A stretch of 64,000 bases of DNA from Agriotes lineatus (taxonomy: Eukaryota; Arthropoda; Insecta; Coleoptera; Elateridae). The stretch is taken from contig CALNHX010007592.1 of assembly GCA_940337035.1 (NCBI GenBank), positions 1-64,000 on the forward strand, in the 5' to 3' direction. Positions 22,230 through 31,420 of this stretch are shown here, piece after piece (position 1 is the stretch's first letter; every line of letters begins with the position of its first letter). Below the pieces are notes generated by a model. That model was not told where the DNA came from, searched no databases, and saw nothing but the letters and a program-made list of their open reading frames with translations. The translations under genes were made by a program, and so were the position numbers.

Positions 22230-23186
22230 TTACGATCTGCTTGGAAAATACCATTTTAGAAAAACTTCTACAAAATTTAGAAAAATGTTTTAGTTGTATG
22301 CATAGTACACAATCAGCGTGCTTAACTTCTAGATCGAGACACTAGTAGTGAAATTGTTTCATGCCCGCACATTGTTGTGTGATTGTATATATAATGTTAT
22401 TTATATTAATCAACCCTACTACTGCTGCGATACGTGTATGTAATTATATATACGATCTGTTTATACGGCAAAACTGGCTTAAGCTTTCTCAATCCGTGGA
22501 TCGAATAATAATAGCTACGTGTAGTTAGTTGACAAATCCAGTTTAGCCGGGTTTGATATTAGGTATTGTTTTCTTATTTCTACCATAAAAACTTGCGGCG
22601 TAATAAATGATGCTCTTGCCTAGAACGGGTAACACATATTTACGCGAATTAAAAAACGCGTTTTACAGAAATAATAGCGAACTGTTGTGTTGCAGACACG
22701 TGACTGTTTGCTTTAGCAACGAATCACGCGTTTGGAATTTTTAATAAAAAGTGCTGTCCTGGCACGTACCTATATACAATTTATTTTAAAATAAGATTGT
22801 ATAACTATGTTATCCATTTGTATTTTTTAAATCATTAGCGATGATCTTCGGAGAACAGTTGGTGTAAGGTAAGGAAATTATTTTTAATAAGTCACAATTT
22901 CGAATGAGTTATAAAATTGTTAGTGAAGAAAGAGTAACGAATGGTTTGCATTTGCTAACTTACCTTTCGGCTTTTGTTAAAACGAAGAGATTTCACATAC
23001 TAACTGCTACTCACGGACACCACACAAACACACACACCCGCACCGCACTATCTATAGGCGACTGTCATATCCTAACCTAATCACATTGCTAAAGTCTAAA
23101 GTTGTTCAGGTAAAACGAACTGACGCAAGCGCCGTGTGCGCATCGCGGCCTGCTTCGCTAGCACGTGCAAACGTTTCCCCTTATTA
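22230..23186. other. Intergenic, nothing recognised; short CA-rich tract
   Basis: A+T-rich up to about 22,990, then G+C-richer with a CACACAAACACACACACCCG tract near 23,022. No gene pattern. Confidence 0.4.
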
Positions 23187-23389
23187 TTAGGCTGAAAACA
23201 CATGAAGCGGTTCACGCCGAGTCGGCGCCGAGTCGACTGCCGACTCGGCCGCCGACTCCATGTATTTAAAGCGGACAAAACACACGCTGCGTCATGTAGC
23301 GCGTACGCCGAGCGCTTTTTATACATAAGAATTATGGGCCGAGTCGGCCGCCGACTCGGCGTGAACCGCGTCGTGTGTTTTCAGCCTTA
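23187..23389. mobile_element. PIF/Harbinger-like MITE, 197 bp plus TTA duplication
   Basis: GGCTGAAAACACA at 23,190 and TGTGTTTTCAGCC ending at 23,386 form a perfect 13-bp terminal inverted repeat. The direct TTA at 23,187-23,189 and 23,387-23,389 matches the 3-bp TWA target of PIF/Harbinger elements. Inside the ends are inverted CGCGGTTCACGCCGAGTCGG-like arms and at least five copies of CCGAGTCGG / CCGACTCGG. It is non-coding; the short frames over it are shadows. Confidence 0.8.
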
Positions 23390-23840
23390 AGCTTTCAGCT
23401 AGCCACATTCTATTCTTTCTGAAAAATCAGTTTAGGGGCGTTTCGCTTGCAAATATTTCCAAAACTTTGCGCTTTTTACAGGGTGTTCAAAAAGTAGCGG
23501 AGATGCTTGACAGTGTGTTACTGTTACTTTAGAATTGTTATGTTTATATTTTCTCGGGCCCTAGTATTCGAAATATTTGACAAAAATGTGACATTTCAAT
23601 TAATTTATGTATAACTACTGAATGAAACTGAGTGTCAGTCATGTATTAATTCGTTCCATTATACATGGGCGTCCCTAGAAATATGGCTCCCTCGATTTAT
23701 AGAAGTATGGTGCAAATGAAAGGAATAAATACATTATTTCGTAAATCGGTGACTTTACAGTAAAATCCTGAACCGGTCGATTTTTGTTTTTAAACGCAAC
23801 TTCCGTCAAAGTTTTTATATCGTGACGACATCTGTGTGAG
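23390..23840. other. Intergenic; isolated mariner-like terminus near 23,479
   Basis: ACAGGGTGTTCAAAAAGTAG at about 23,479 looks like the outer end of a TA-inserting element, but no partner end or transposase was found before the retroelement. The rest is unremarkable. Confidence 0.35.
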
Positions 23841-24054
23841 AGTTAAATGATTAAATCGGAAAAACAGCTTTTTAAAAATAAACTTTATTTCGTAATTACA
23901 GGTAAAAGCAAAAACCGTCTTAACTCTGTTACAAACAAGCAAAGAATGAATCTAACATTTTACATAATTCGCAATGTGGCAAAGAGATAACGATGAGCTG
24001 GGATGTGCCTTATCAGCGTGGCGTCGTGTTCTTAATAAGCAGGAGCACGTTACT
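23841..24054 (-). repeat. 3' LTR (left copy), 214 bp
   Basis: Matches 31,207-31,420 except for four substitutions, all in the last 20 or so bases on the right (the LTR 5' end in element orientation). It begins AGTAACGTGC and ends TCATTTAACT in element orientation. It contains an ATAAAGT-type A+T segment near 23,880 that could serve the poly(A) or promoter region. Confidence 0.93.
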
Positions 24055-24360
24055 CTCCTCCTTAAGATGAAAAAATAACGGAGTTGTTTTTGGATTCTGG
24101 CCCATTTCCACTTCTTCAGCTTTATTTTGATTTTCCTTTTCGGCTGGCTTTGGGCTTTCCAATGATTTCTTGCATTGTTTGCTAAACGTTAACATAAACA
24201 GCGCAATGATTGCGAGAATCAATAGACCAATCAGGGTGCTAATAATTGGGGTGGTGTTTTCCGGATGAACGATCTGCTTGATTGGTGTTAGTTGTCTTGC
24301 GATTTCACTAATTTGGTAAATTTCTTTTATGTCCAGTTTAGTAAAATTTGAAGTTTTGTG
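24013..24360 (-). pseudogene. env C-terminal segment with transmembrane helix (separated by a stop)
   Basis: Downstream of an in-frame stop at 24,361-24,363 the env frame stays open to 24,013. It encodes a stretch ending in a strongly hydrophobic transmembrane helix (a STLIGLLILAIIALFML-like run, about 24,190-24,240), then a cytoplasmic tail rich in Lys, Glu and Pro. The frame runs through the polypurine tract and stops inside the 3' LTR, as in several insect errantiviruses. Because of the upstream stop and frame break it is not joined to the ectodomain in this copy. Confidence 0.75.
24055..24063 (-). other. Polypurine tract
   Basis: AAGGAGGAG on the minus strand, directly 5' of the 3' LTR, is the expected plus-strand primer of an LTR retroelement. 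It supports the LTR boundary at 24,054. Confidence 0.8.
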
Positions 24361-24509
24361 TTACTTCAAAATTTCAAAGTGTCCTATGCCAAACTTCGGT
24401 AAAATGAGCGGTTTGCCTTGTTGCAATTTAACGTCATTTATAAATTTCTTGCCGTCCACTTGGATTTCGCACAATTTGGGAATCTTTATTAGGGATGGAA
24501 GATTTATTT

Positions 24510-25787
24510 CTAAATATTGGTCCGATTTGCATTTGAAAACAGCCTTTCTTGATTTGCAGGAATTATCAACACTTCTTCTTGGGTGACTTGCTTGATGATG
24601 GACTCTTCTATAAATATTTCGAGGGCGTGACAGTTTTTCGCTGGATTGCCTTCGAGAAGCCTAAGGGTGCAGTTGTCTTCCACAATGAAGTTTTCGGTGC
24701 AATAAAATGTTTCTTCCAGTACCGGGCATTCCTCTTTCTCGAACTGGGTCTTGGAGTTTTTCAGTGCCAAATATCGGTGTTTTGGAATAATAATTTGGTG
24801 GGTTTGGATAAAGACGGTTCTTATTATAGGGACGTGTATAGCAAAAACTAATTTAGAGTTTACAAACGTTACTTGCGTTCCCAAAAATTGGTAGTACGTG
24901 AGGAGATTTTTGAATTTCGGAATTTCTGTTTTACTGTATATTTTTTCTAAGTAATTGAGCATCTCTCGGAGTTCATAACTTGATATTATTGAGTTATGCA
25001 GGGTATTCAATTTCGAGAATACTATAGCATTTTCTATATTGTCTATGAAAGTTATTAAAATTTGACAGTCTAAATTCAATTGAGAGATTGTGCCTTGAAA
25101 AGTAATGTAAGTACTGAGGTCATTAATAGTATTCTGAACTGCTGCCTGGAAAGTTTTTAAGTCATTTTCAAGTTTTTCTTGGTTTTTATTTAATATTATT
25201 ATTGTTTTATTGTAGTTGGCAATTAGTTTTTTGGATAAAGAAATTTGTAAATTTATTTCATGCGTTAAGTCCTTCTGATTTTGTTCTAGTACATTAATAG
25301 CGTGATCATAACGTTTTTCGTCGTCTGCATCAAGATTGCCAAAAAGCCACTTATTAATTTTGCCTATGCCATTAATTGCGCCTCTTTTATTTCGAATATG
25401 AGGGTGCAGATTTTCGAATTTCTGTTGAGTTGTTTGAATTAAATATTCTGATCTGAGTAACATGCCTTCGGCTAAGCCGTGATAGGATATAGGGTTTGTA
25501 ATATTTACTTTGCTTATACTATCTCTAACTACGAAAAATTGTTTCTTTAAGTTATTTAACTGATTAATAATTACGTTTAAATCTAAGTAATGCAAAAATG
25601 TGTGCTTACTATAAACTAATCTAGCATTTCCTAACTGTATAGGAAGTATAGGGTTGTCAATTGTTTTGATTTTAATATCCTCATCTATACTACGTACTCG
25701 TAATATTTGAAGGACCAGGAATAAGGTTAGTAGCCTCATTTCGCTTAGGTTCCTGTAACAAGGAATTAATTTTAGGTTTTCTAGCAA
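24510..25787 (-). pseudogene. env: env: retrovirus-like envelope glycoprotein ectodomain
   Basis: This 425-codon frame is the envelope protein of insect errantiviruses, which mediates membrane fusion in infectious members. The likely start is the second Met (about residue 17, near 25,739), which begins a hydrophobic signal peptide (LLTLFLVLQIL). A furin-type site RNKR at residues 132-135 is followed by GAINGIGK, the fusion-peptide-like start of the membrane subunit. A coiled-coil-prone region (residues 155-230) and a Cys cluster (about 360-400) follow. The frame is lost around 24,545-24,560, and the rest (stalk and transmembrane helix) continues in another frame with a stop at 24,361. It overlaps the integrase end by about 100 bases and would be made from a spliced RNA. 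Non-functional as read. Confidence 0.85.
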
Positions 25788-26380
25788 TATTTTTATGGTA
25801 TGTTCCTTTGTCCGTGATTAACTTAATGTCAGTTTCTTCTAGTATTTTAGCCTTTTTAAATTTTGGTAACTTTTTATCTCGAAATTTTGTTTTCAAATAT
25901 GCAACTTTTTGATTTGCGAAATTTGGAGGAGCATTTCGATTTTCATTGTATTTGGAAATAATATTTTCTTTGGCATTTTCATTAGCGTCTTTGATTTTTT
26001 CATATAATTTGTTGGATGTTTCTTTATGGTCCTGAATGTAGTCTGATACAATAACATGATCATTTAAATCAAAGGGATTGGTATTATTGATGTGACCTTT
26101 TATAACTTCGAACGGGGTGAATTTTGTGACACTGTGAATTGCATTATTGTAACCTAATATAGCTCGCTTCATAAGCTGGTTTGAATTGAGATTTTTGTGA
26201 TCTTCTTTTAAACAACGAAAATGTTCAATTAGAGTGGAATGAAATCGCTCCACTGCGGAGTTTGAATTACTGTTTTTTGGAGTTGTGTAGTGGAGTTCTA
26301 TACGATGCAATTTACAGAAATTTTCTAGATCTTGATTCTTAAATTCGGTACCACAGTCAGTCGTTATTTTTTGAGGTACA
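25690..26380 (-). pseudogene. pol: pol C-terminal part: integrase catalytic core (second half) and tail
   Basis: The frame opens with a TTDCGTEFKN block (second catalytic Asp of integrase, about 26,350) and contains NSNSAVERFHS (catalytic Glu). A YNNAIHSVTKFTPFEV segment and a basic C-terminal tail follow. The first Met in frame is at 26,310, but the frame is really the continuation of the pol reading frame ending at 26,364, displaced by a one-base length difference near 26,383. Its 3' end overlaps the start of env by about 100 bases in a different frame, a compact arrangement typical of errantiviruses. Confidence 0.85.
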
Positions 26381-28391
26381 CGTGGTGTGAGATGAAATTT
26401 AAAAGATTTTCCACTACTGCTATGCCTGTGACAGAATCCAATTGGTACGCTTGACCGTAGCGTGAAAATGCGTCAATAATAGTCAAATAACTTTCGTTAG
26501 CTATTTTAAATGTGTCTACATGAATGTGTTCGAAGGGTTTTGAAGTTGTTGGAGTAAGATTAAATTTAATTACTGGAGGATTTCGGTCGTATTTATTTTT
26601 TAAACATGTTTCACAGTTGTTAACATAATATTCGATATCTTGTGCCATTTTCGGCCAATAATATCTTGAAGTTAAAGACATTTTCATTTCGTTTATTCCT
26701 CTATGACAGGATTTGCTAATATGATAGTATTCAAGTTTTTGTTTTTGTTCTTCTAACGTTTCTACGTCTGTAAGAAATTTAGTACAGTGAATAAGCTTAA
26801 AAGACGAGTTTTTAAATATTTCTTGAACGGTTAGAGCAAAAATTTTGGGTAATGAGGAATGCTGAAAGTAAGCGGCATATATTTGCTTAGGATCTATGTA
26901 CTCTTTAAGAAGTTGCATAACGTGATATTTGACGTAAATTTTCGGCAACGTTATGTAGAACCTTGAATTTTCAAAAATTACCTTTTTTCGACATTGTACT
27001 GAATCGATGTCGCCGTTTGTTATAAACAATTGATTTTTATATGTGTTTAAAGACCGTTCTGTTATGGGTATAGTACAAATAGAGTTTTCCTGAAATGTAT
27101 GTACTGTTTCTAGATCAGTTTCGTCGTTTTGCTGTGTTGTTACAGGGGGTTTAATTTGGATATCAGAAATTACGTTAACTTTTGGATGATTTTCACCTAA
27201 TGATTCCAGTATTTCGGAAATAGTATCATTATCCAAATATGGAATTGGTTGGTTTTCGTTTAGTGCTTCTTGAATTACTTGATCGATATCTCCTAGATTA
27301 TTGTCAATAGAAGAGGTTTCTAAAGGGTTAAAATCAAAATCTGGTGGATTTCTCGAAAGAGCGTCTGCTGCTTGGTTGTTTTTACCTTTTTTATATTTAA
27401 TAGTATAATCGAACTCCTCTAATTTTAAACGCCACCTAATTAAACGTGAATTTGGTTCTTTGAGCGAAAATAACCATTGTAATGGCTTATGATCCGTTAG
27501 AATTACGAATTTTTGACCGAAAAGATATGGTCTAAAATATTTACAACTCCACACGATAGCAAGGAGTTCTTTTTCAATAGTCGAGTAATTTATTTCGGCT
27601 GGATTTAGCGTTCTAGATGCATAAGAAATTGGGTGATTATTTTGAGAGAGTACAGCACCCACAGCATAGTTGGATGCGTCTGTCGTCAATTCGAAGGATT
27701 TGTCGAAGTCTGGGTAAGCTAATACTGGTTCTGAAGTTAGTATATTTTTACATGTATTGAAACATTCAATAAATTCTTTGGTGTGTTCTACCTTTTGATT
27801 TTTCTTAAGACATTGCGTCATTGGCTTGGTTAATTTAGCAAAATTCTGTATAAATTTACGATAATAACCTAACAAGCCGAGAAATGATTTGATTTCTTTT
27901 TGTGTACGTGGAATGGGAAATTTTCTGATAGCTTCTATTTTCTTTTTGTTTGGTTTGATGCCATCTGGTGTCACAACATGCCCTAAATATTCTACTTCTT
28001 TCTGCAAGAATTCGCATTTATCTAACTGAACTTTTAGTTGTGCTTCGCGTAATTTGGAAAATACTAATTTTAAATTTTGGACATGTTCTTGCAAACTTGT
28101 ACTAAAAATAATTATGTCGTCCATATAAACCATACATATTTTATTTTGTAGATCTTTCAAAACTTCGTCCATCACTCTCTGAAACGTTGACGGCGCGTTT
28201 TTTAATCCATATGGAACTCTTAAATATTCAAAATGTCCGTTTTCGACGTTAAACGCGGTCTTTTCAATAGAACATTTACTCATTTCTATCTGGTGAAACC
28301 CGCTAGCTAAATCAAGGGTGCTAAAATATTGAGCTCTACCTAATTTATCCAAAATATCATTAATATTAGGAAGGGGGGTACCTATCATCAA
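26364..28391 (-). pseudogene. pol: pol central part: reverse transcriptase, RNase H, integrase start
   Basis: This 675-codon frame carries the gypsy order. The RT palm has LDLASGFHQI (residues 27-36), VPYGLKNAPSTFQ and the catalytic YMDD at 89-92. LGLLGYYRKFI precedes the RNase H domain (TDAS near 237, TDHKPLQW near 299, ADALSR near 343). A spacer is followed by the integrase zinc-binding HHCC region (H..H and CETC, about 553-600) and the first catalytic Asp (HVDTF, about 620). It polymerises, degrades and integrates element DNA in intact relatives. The first residues are displaced from the upstream RT frame near 28,373-28,378, and the frame stops early at 26,364 because of a one-base difference. 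Confidence 0.92.
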
Positions 28392-28394
28392 TTG

Positions 28395-28480
28395 TTTTTT
28401 CGTTAATTTTGCGATAATCCACGACTAGTCTCCATTTTTGTTTTCCCGATGCGTCCATTTTTTTCGGGACTATCCAAATA
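28395..28480 (-). pseudogene. RT fingers fragment in a third frame
   Basis: Between the protease frame and the main RT frame, a third minus-strand frame reads WSSPIWIVPKKMDASGKQK then LVVDYRKINEKT, the start of the RT fingers in Ty3/gypsy elements. Upstream of it, the roughly 20 residues normally linking the protease-RT spacer to this block are missing. This points to an internal deletion around 28,480-28,495, in addition to the frame change at 28,373-28,378. Confidence 0.8.
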
Positions 28481-29400
28481 GGGGACGACCAAGGGCTATA
28501 AGATGGCCTAATGATCTATATGACTTGGTGTGTACTGGGATTTCGTCTGTAGTTTTTATCGCGTGCTTAATTTTAGAAGTAAAAGTTAATTTATCGCCTG
28601 GTTTAAGAAAAATGTCTGAGAATTGGTTACAAAGATTTATAATAGCAATTTTTTCTTCTTGATTCATGTGATCGGTACGTATTAGGTCTTTTATGCTACT
28701 TTTGTCAACTTGGGAGTTTACTGTTTCGCAAGGGTTAGTGAATGATTCGAACTTATAAGTTTCGTACAAAGATGGTTCAAAGCGAATTGTTGATAGAGGT
28801 TCGTTTAAGGTTACTGAAATTGTTCTTTGAGTTGGATTTTGTATTTCTACGGGTGCATAACCGTTTTTTGCAAAAGTTAAAACTTGTGGAATGAAAAGTT
28901 CATCACTATTACGTGCGTTAACTAAAATTTCTCCATTATACACAGTAACTGGGATATTTTTTATCAATTTCTCTTCGGGATTTACCGAAAACGAAAAATT
29001 AACATCAACGGGTTGTCGAAATTTAAACGGAATTTGCACATGCGGCCCTATTAATTTTTTGTTAACTAAATCAATATTAAGATTCATTTGAATAAGATCT
29101 TCTAAGCCTATTACTCCGTCAAAATAATCGTGAAAATCGAATAAAATGAAATCAATTTCGTGGTCGCTATGGAATTCCGAAAATGCTGGTATCATTGCTT
29201 GATATCTAACATTTTTGCTCCCAATAGCTGTTTTTATTACGGTATTAGCGTGATAAATTGTTTGCGGATAAAAATCTTCTACTACAGATGGTTTAATAAT
29301 TGACCTAGAACTACCTGTATCAATCAATAATTTTAATTTCGGGTTTTTAATTTCTACGTAAGGTAACGCATTATGGGAGGAGATATTTATTTCTGCTAGG
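28470..29400 (-). pseudogene. pol: pol N-terminal part: aspartic protease and RT leader
   Basis: The frame contains the retropepsin active-site motif DTGSS (about 29,310) and a second conserved region ending in the GVIGLEDL-type block (about 29,100). It then has a spacer leading to the RT (HTKSYRS near 28,510). The pol frame is -1 relative to gag, and the two overlap around 29,390-29,400 where gag ends in TAG. This is the usual arrangement for making Gag-Pol by -1 ribosomal frameshifting. The counted frame starts at a Met at 29,327, but translation would come from the gag frame. It ends in aberrant sequence because of the RT deletion. Confidence 0.88.
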
Positions 29401-30150
29401 TTTGTTTTTGTGTTCGGCTGTCCAAGGGAAAATTTTCAGTTTCAGTGGTATCCGATTCAATGTTATTTCCGTAGTATTGTTCATTATTGTAATCGTTTTC
29501 GCAATTTTGATACTGCTCCTCTAAAGGATCATTTCGTATCTCATCATAATTAAAAGTTTCTGAATCAAACACATTGCAAGAATCTAAGTTCTCGTTATCG
29601 CATTCATTTGCGTGTAATTCTTCAAAAATAAAGTTTGGTCTTTGTTGGTTAGGGTATCTTTGAAAATTTTGGAAATGGTTTTGAGAGTTTTGATTGAAAA
29701 ACTGCGGTTTATGAAATTGTTGCGTAGGGGATCTTTTCGAAAACGTTGTTGGATGTCTCGATGTCGTTGACATGGGCTCCGGTTTAGGCAATTGGTTTGT
29801 TGGAATTTGGTTTGGTCTAAACACATTACGAGGTGGACCAAAAACTTCCCGATTAGTGGGGTATCTTCTAGGAGGTTGTTGTTTGGGTTGAATATTTATA
29901 GGCTGATTGGTCCATACTGGCTTTACTGAGAAATTTTGGTTTTGCAAATTTTGAGGGACATTAAAGTGCGATTGAAACCCATTCGGTTGAGAGTATGAAG
30001 CATTGTTTTGAATGTTCGTTGGGTACACATTTCTATTACTGCCAAAATTAATTTTGAAGTTTTGTTTACTGTTATCGCTTAAACTACCGTGAAGTCTTTC
30101 AAAATTCTCAAATTCATTAACGTATGCCATGGCATCTTCTAAAGAAGCTG
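29396..30150 (-). pseudogene. gag: gag C-terminal half (Asn/Gln/Pro-rich)
   Basis: Low-complexity nucleocapsid-like half rich in Asn, Gln, Pro and Phe, with repeated NQNF/FQNP-type stretches, RRYP and acidic C-terminal patches (EYNNEQYYGNN-like). There is no CCHC zinc knuckle, consistent with errantivirus Gag proteins. It continues the frame of the N-terminal half after the A8 run at 30,152-30,159. The first Met (30,130) is probably not a genuine start. It ends at 29,396 in TAG, overlapping pol. Confidence 0.8.
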
Positions 30151-30830
30151 GTTTTTTTTAAATGCATGTTATTTTTTAAAATACCAGTGCAACCTGCAAT
30201 AAACGTATCAAGTGCAATTTTATCATAATGATTGATTCGACATAATTTTTCTGATTCACTAAGTTTAACATCGTTGCTTGTTCTTTGTGCAACGTTGCTT
30301 CTTAGTAATTGGAGACGGCTACCGAAATTTAGTAAATGTTCACCTTTATACGGCCTATTTCTGGTTAATTCCTGCACTAAGCAATTCAAATCCCTACGGT
30401 CCGAAAAACACTGCACTAAAGCCTCTTTTAAACTCGACCAGGTATTCAATTCTACTCTATTACCTACCATCGCTTCTGCCCTACCAATTAACTTTTCTTG
30501 GATGCATTCGAAAATGTGTTGATCAAGCTCTGGGTCTTTAAATTTACTATAACTTGTAATTAAACTTTCGCAGCGAGTAATAAATTTATTCAAAGTATCA
30601 CTGTCGCCATCAAAAGGTTTAATAATTTCTATTTTAGACTTAAAAAGATTCCAGTTCACTTGAGCCGGTTGGTTTGGTTGATCAGTTTGATTAGTATTCG
30701 TCATATTTAATGCTGTATTATTCTCACTATTAGAATAACCTGCCTCAATTTGAACAATTTCAGAACTTGTTGGATTTTCTTGAAACGTAAGGTTATTTAA
30801 CTGATCCAACAGATCGTCAATTTCAATCAT
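30117..30830 (-). pseudogene. gag: gag N-terminal half (capsid-like)
   Basis: This 237-codon frame begins with MIEIDDLLDQL about 375 bases downstream of the primer site. It holds the Ty3/gypsy capsid-like helical core: FDGDSDTLNKFITRCE (family: F.G....L..F), then ECIQEKLIGRAEAMV, W.SLKEALVQCF and GSRLQLLRSNV. Gag forms the particle that packages the RNA. The natural frame is lost at a run of eight A (minus strand, 30,152-30,159), after which about 17 aberrant codons precede a stop. The rest of Gag lies in the overlapping frame. A homopolymer length error in sequencing is possible. Confidence 0.88.
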
Positions 30831-31190
30831 AAAGAATATTTTATCGGTAATAATTATAATTACTTCTTATTTGTTAAATATTAATCGAACGTTTTATTCA
30901 AAAATATCCTCTTAAATACTAAATGGTCTGCAATAGACTGCACACTACCCTATCTTCCCCAAAGTCCTTAAACAGAGGGTCTGGGAAAGGCAAAAAGGAA
31001 TTTGGCACCTACTTGGTTTGTAGACCTTTGTGTTCCTTTTCCGATCCTTTGCTGCTCACAGAGATGCTGTTCCCGATGTCCTCGAAGGGATGGTTCAGGA
31101 TCTACGCTGAAGGGGTTGAAACTCCAAAGTCGCGAAAAGTCTCTAATTTTCCGACACGATGCGAAAGAGATTTTCCACAACCGCGCACTA
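30831..31190 (-). other. 5' untranslated leader of the retroelement
   Basis: Sequence between the primer site and the gag start, without a long frame in sense orientation. It probably contains the packaging signal and the splice donor for env RNA, but I cannot place them. The opposing short frames here are shadows. Confidence 0.6.
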
Positions 31191-31207
31191 TCCTACCGAC
31201 TGCGCCA
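31191..31207 (-). other. Primer-binding site, tRNA-Ser
   Basis: On the plus strand TCCTACCGACTGCGCCA equals the 3' end of insect tRNA-Ser including CCA; on the minus strand it is the complementary site directly after the 5' LTR. tRNA-Ser priming is known for 17.6 and 297 type elements. Confidence 0.9.
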
Positions 31208-31420
31208 GTTAAATGATTAAATCGGAAAAACAGCTTTTTAAAAATAAACTTTATTTCGTAATTACAGGTAAAAGCAAAAACCGTCTTAACTCTGTTACAA
31301 ACAAGCAAAGAATGAATCTAACATTTTACATAATTCGCAATGTGGCAAAGAGATAACGATGAGCTGGGATGTGCCTTATCAGCGTGGCGTCGTGTTCTTG
31401 ATAAGCAGGTGCATGTAACT
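31207..31420 (-). repeat. 5' LTR (right copy), 214 bp
   Basis: Matches 23,841-24,054 with four differences, all near the right end. In element orientation it begins AGTTACATGC and ends TTTAACT, overlapping the primer site by one base. Confidence 0.93.

Larger units (their letters stand above)
23841..31420 (-). mobile_element. Gypsy-type LTR retrotransposon, errantivirus-like, with env (defective)
   Basis: A 7.58-kb element on the minus strand with two 214-bp LTRs, a tRNA-Ser primer site, gag, pol (protease, RT, RNase H, integrase in Ty3/gypsy order), env and a polypurine tract. The AGT(T/A)AC...AACT LTR ends, tRNA-Ser primer, pol in the -1 frame relative to gag, and a furin-cleaved env resemble the 17.6/297/Tom branch of insect errantiviruses (established family knowledge). 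The LTRs differ at about 4 of 214 positions, so insertion is fairly recent. Coding is interrupted in gag, at three places in pol and two in env. No matching 4-bp target duplication is seen (TGAG versus TGGT). Confidence 0.93.
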
